Positions 33,642 to 35,829 of a DNA stretch of 35,829 bases are shown one piece after another. The DNA is from Acidobacteriota bacterium (lineage in GTDB: Bacteria > Acidobacteriota > Terriglobia > Terriglobales > Acidobacteriaceae): NCBI GenBank assembly GCA_021836865.1, contig JAKBHH010000031.1:1-35829 (forward strand), written 5' to 3'. Each line of letters begins with the position of its first letter. Position 1 is the first letter of the stretch. The position numbers and the translations under genes are program-made. The notes beneath the pieces are model-generated. The model was not told the origin of the DNA. It worked only from the letters and a program-made list of their open reading frames with translations, and searched no databases.

Positions 33642-35036
33642 ATGAATAAGCAAGAGCGGCATGCTCAATATGGACCCAAATTGATGGGCGCCCTGCCGGG
33701 ACCAAAGGCCAGGGCCGCCGTCGAGGCCGACACGCGCTATATCTCGCCCAGTTACACCCGCTCTTATCCGCTGGTTGCCCGGCGCGGGCGCGGCATCCGC
33801 GTAGAAGACGTTGACGGCAACGAGTTCCTTGATTTCGCAGCCGGCATCGCCGTGACTTCAACCGGACACTGCCACCCTGAGGTTGTCGCTGCCATCCAGA
33901 AGCAGGCGGCGGAGTTGATCCACATCTCCGGAACCGACTTCTACGATGAACACCTGACCGACCTGGCTGCCAGGCTCTCTGCCGTCGCGCCGATGCCCGG
34001 TCCGCACAAGTTTTTCTATGGCAACTCCGGCGCGGAGGCAATCGAATGCGCGCTCAAGCTGGCCCGTTATCACACCGGCCGCCAGCAGGTAATCTCATTC
34101 TTCGGCGCCTTCCACGGCCGCACCATGGGAGCGCTCTCGCTCACCGGCTCCAAGCCGCAGCAAAAGCGCCGCTTCTCGCCGCTGGTCCCAGGCGTCACGC
34201 ACGTCCGCTATCCCTATGCCTATCGCGGCTGCACGGGCGGGCCGCAGGAGGAGGACGCTTTTGCCCTCGGCTGCGCGCGCTACATCGAGGAGAAGCTCTT
34301 CAAGACCATCCTGCCTGCTGAGGAAGTCGCCGCCATTTTTGTCGAGCCCATCCAGGGCGAGGGCGGTTACGTTGTCGCCCCCGACAACTTTCTGCGTGAG
34401 CTGCGCGCCATCTGCAACCGCCACGGCATTTTGCTCGTCGTGGATGAGGTTCAATCGGGTGCAGGCAGAACCGGCAAGTGGTGGGCGATCGAGCACTCCG
34501 GCGTCCAGCCCGACATCGTCTGCATGGCCAAAGGCATCGCCAGCGGCATGCCCCTCGGCGTCTGCATGAGCCGCGCGGAGATCATGAACTGGGTGCCTGG
34601 CTCGCACGCCTCCACCTTTGGCGGAAACCCGGTTTCCATCGCCGCTGCGCTTGCCACCATGGATATCCTGGAGCGCGAGGCCATCGGCAATGCCGCCCGC
34701 GTGGGCGCCATGATGCTGGAACGGCTGCAGGGATGGAAGCAGACGCACCCGCTGGTCGGTGATGTGCGCGGGCGCGGCCTTATGATCGGCATCGAGCTGG
34801 TAAAAGACAAGACGACCCGCGAGCCCGCCGGCGCACTGCGCAACCGGGTCGAGGAGCTGGCGTTTGAACGCGGCCTGATGGTCCTGGGCTGCGGCGAGAC
34901 TTCGATTCGCCTGTGCCCGCCGCTGATTGTGAACGAGCATGAAGCCAACGTGGCCCTCGACATCCTTGAAGATGCGCTGACCGCGGCTGAAAGTGAGCAT
35001 GCGCGGGACGGTGAGCTCGTCGTTGCCGGCGCCTGA
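33642..35036 (+). CDS. Class III PLP aminotransferase (GabT/ArgD-like)
   Basis: This 464-residue fold-type I enzyme transfers an omega-amino group from compounds such as 4-aminobutyrate, N-acetylornithine or lysine to 2-oxoglutarate. Features are GNEFLDFAAGIAVTSTGHCHP, split as GNEFLDFAAGIA and VTSTGHCHP, PLP phosphate loop NSGAEA (128-133), FFGAFHGRT (153-161), EPIQGEGGY (235-243), Asp268 in LLVVDEVQSGAGRTGK and the Schiff-base Lys297 in MAKGIASGMPLG. It is longer than ArgD (about 400) and closer to GABA/5-aminovalerate type enzymes; substrate is not determinable. ATG 33642 is 7 nt after GAGGAG; ATG 33636 is too close to it. Confidence 0.88.
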   Translation: MNKQERHAQYGPKLMGALPGPKARAAVEADTRYISPSYTRSYPLVARRGRGIRVEDVDGNEFLDFAAGIAVTSTGHCHPEVVAAIQKQAAELIHISGTDFYDEHLTDLAARLSAVAPMPGPHKFFYGNSGAEAIECALKLARYHTGRQQVISFFGAFHGRTMGALSLTGSKPQQKRRFSPLVPGVTHVRYPYAYRGCTGGPQEEDAFALGCARYIEEKLFKTILPAEEVAAIFVEPIQGEGGYVVAPDNFLRELRAICNRHGILLVVDEVQSGAGRTGKWWAIEHSGVQPDIVCMAKGIASGMPLGVCMSRAEIMNWVPGSHASTFGGNPVSIAAALATMDILEREAIGNAARVGAMMLERLQGWKQTHPLVGDVRGRGLMIGIELVKDKTTREPAGALRNRVEELAFERGLMVLGCGETSIRLCPPLIVNEHEANVALDILEDALTAAESEHARDGELVVAGA

Positions 35037-35097
35037 CACCGCCGTCTGAAGCAGAAGCCGCTATGCCGCGCCGCCCGCACAAGGGACTGCGCGGCAT

Positions 35098-35126
35098 TTG
35101 CGCCTTCAGGCAATTCCGCCGACAAT
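35098..35126 (+). promoter_or_regulatory. Promoter of yraN, predicted leaderless
   Basis: TTGCGC (35098-35103), 17 bp, GACAAT (35121-35126), then 8 nt to ATG 35135. The predicted start is within 0-3 nt of the ATG, and no Shine-Dalgarno is present. Confidence 0.4.
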
Positions 35127-35134
35127 GATCTGCA

Positions 35135-35620
35135 ATGGCTTCGCTTGCGCAGATGCGGCTGAAATTCATCGAGCGGGCGCTCGGCTGGATCGACGGAGTG
35201 GCCCGGCGGCGCGGTCGCGATACGAACTTGCCCAGCCACTTGTCCACCGGACTCGCCGGCGAAGATGCAGCGTTCTTTTATCTGCGGCGCAAGGGCTATA
35301 CCGTCGTCGCTCGCCGCTGGTCCTCAGGCGAACTGCCCGGCGACATCGACTTGATCGCCTGGCAGGACAGCCTTCTCTGCTTTGTGGAAGTCAAGACCCG
35401 CACCGCGCGCGACGCCACCCCCGCACAGTCCGCCGTGGACGCGCACAAGCGCCACACTCTCCGCCGGCTCGCCCGCCGCTATCTGCGCCAGTTGCCCCAG
35501 CCCCAGGCGCCGCAGGTACGCTTTGACGTGCTCGGCGTCTACCTGATTCCCGGCCAAGACCCGCAGTTTGAACACTTTGAGGCAGCCTTCGACCGCGCGC
35601 CTTCGCCCCGTAACGACTAG
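35135..35620 (+). CDS. yraN: YraN family (UPF0102) nuclease-fold protein
   Basis: This 161-residue protein has the UPF0102 signature: STGLAGEDAAFFYLRRKGY (GxxGE at 39-43), GDIDLIAW with Asp70/Asp72, and FVEVKTR with Glu85 and Lys87, a complete PD-(D/E)XK site. The family is widespread, often near rnhB or rsmI, and thought to act in DNA metabolism without a settled role. It carries about 30 extra N-terminal residues (MRLKFIERALGWIDG then a basic RRRGR). Codon 7 (ATG 35153) is an alternative start. Confidence 0.9.
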   Translation: MASLAQMRLKFIERALGWIDGVARRRGRDTNLPSHLSTGLAGEDAAFFYLRRKGYTVVARRWSSGELPGDIDLIAWQDSLLCFVEVKTRTARDATPAQSAVDAHKRHTLRRLARRYLRQLPQPQAPQVRFDVLGVYLIPGQDPQFEHFEAAFDRAPSPRND

Positions 35621-35672
35621 ACCGGCCCCCTCGGCCCGGCCTTCGAGTCGTTGAAATCGCGCCGCAGCCGCA

Positions 35673-35696
35673 AGATATTTGTTGCAACGAATATCT
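35673..35696. promoter_or_regulatory. 24-bp palindrome upstream of yceI-like gene
   Basis: AGATATT (35673-35679) and AATATCT (35690-35696) flank GTTGCAAC (35681-35688); the whole 24 bp is symmetric except one base pair. It lies 36 bp before the GTG start and looks like a MarR/OhrR-type operator. Confidence 0.6.
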
Positions 35697-35732
35697 CGCA
35701 GACTCATCTAAGCAGCTAGAAGGAGAAATACC

Positions 35733-35829
35733 GTGACAGATTCTGCACCCACCACCTGGAAGATTGACCCCGCCCACTCAGCCGCAGAGTTCAAAGTCAA
35801 GCACATGATGATTGCAAGCGTGAAGGGCA
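35733..35829 (+). CDS. YceI family protein, N-terminal fragment (runs off the window)
   Basis: Only 32 codons are visible, from GTG 35733 (AAGGAG 7-8 nt upstream). The start TTWKIDPAHSAAEFKVKHMM is characteristic of YceI, a lipocalin-like barrel that binds polyisoprenoids. No signal peptide is present, so this would be a cytoplasmic member, a type common in operons controlled by MarR regulators. The palindrome at 35673-35696 fits such control. Confidence 0.85.
   Translation, partial: MTDSAPTTWKIDPAHSAAEFKVKHMMIASVKG

Overview
This is a high-GC, gene-dense bacterial chromosome segment with about 33 genes on both strands and no rRNA, tRNA, IS element or CRISPR array that I can see. The gene families (DUF4337 protein, paired M16 peptidases next to glmU, TonB receptor, YceI, assimilatory APS-reductase operon) and their style suggest an Acidobacteriota (Terriglobia-like) genome. 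That placement is inference from gene content, not a computed assignment.

Layout. 1-5527: gyrA (partial, minus), a polytopic membrane protein (minus), then ruvB, a CxxC redoxin and a stand-alone GlmS-type sugar isomerase (plus). 5544-8583: a two-gene transporter unit (nucleoside:H+ symporter family, then a sugar porter with an unusual periplasmic insert). 8729-12581: an FnIII-like lipoprotein, FAH-family hydrolase, transaldolase with a clean terminator, and an unrecognised protein. 12586-15553: a VOC protein and a BtuB-like TonB receptor divergent from a MarR regulator. 15564-18373: hslV and hslU separated by an AT-richer PD-(D/E)XK nuclease-like gene. 18604-23059: a tightly overlapping operon of two complementary M16 peptidases and glmU. 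23570-24688: a REC-HD-GYP cyclic-di-GMP phosphodiesterase. 24689-25534: a long gene-free region with two DnaA-box-like sites and a degenerate 47-49-nt tandem repeat array ending in an intrinsic terminator. 25535-30324 (minus): the sulfate-assimilation operon cysD-cysN-cysH, a TSUP transporter and a small membrane protein, headed by a leader. 30503-35829 (plus): cysS, DUF4337, a secreted protein, a class III aminotransferase with a structured leader, yraN and the start of a yceI gene.

The most notable system is upstream of cysDNH. A strong sigma70-type promoter (TTGACC-N17-TATAGT) sits inside a 9-bp inverted repeat. Its predicted start site falls on the ATG of a 22-codon ORF with seven cysteine codons, including two runs of three. 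Next come mutually exclusive RNA pairings, then a long GC hairpin plus U tract about 30 nt before cysD. This has the layout of a cysteine-sensing transcription attenuator with a leaderless poly-Cys leader peptide. It lies divergent to cysS, the cysteinyl-tRNA synthetase gene, which itself has a tiny Cys-containing upstream ORF.

The second most notable element is the 24.9-25.5 kb repeat array. Its units keep a 49-nt spacing (not a multiple of three) and contain long potential RNA stems. I do not recognise it.

Smaller points of interest are a vestigial APS-kinase-like tail on CysN that fits an operon using APS reductase, an HslV with a 17-residue propeptide read from a TTG start, and several genes whose -10 box lies so close to ATG that the mRNA should be leaderless.
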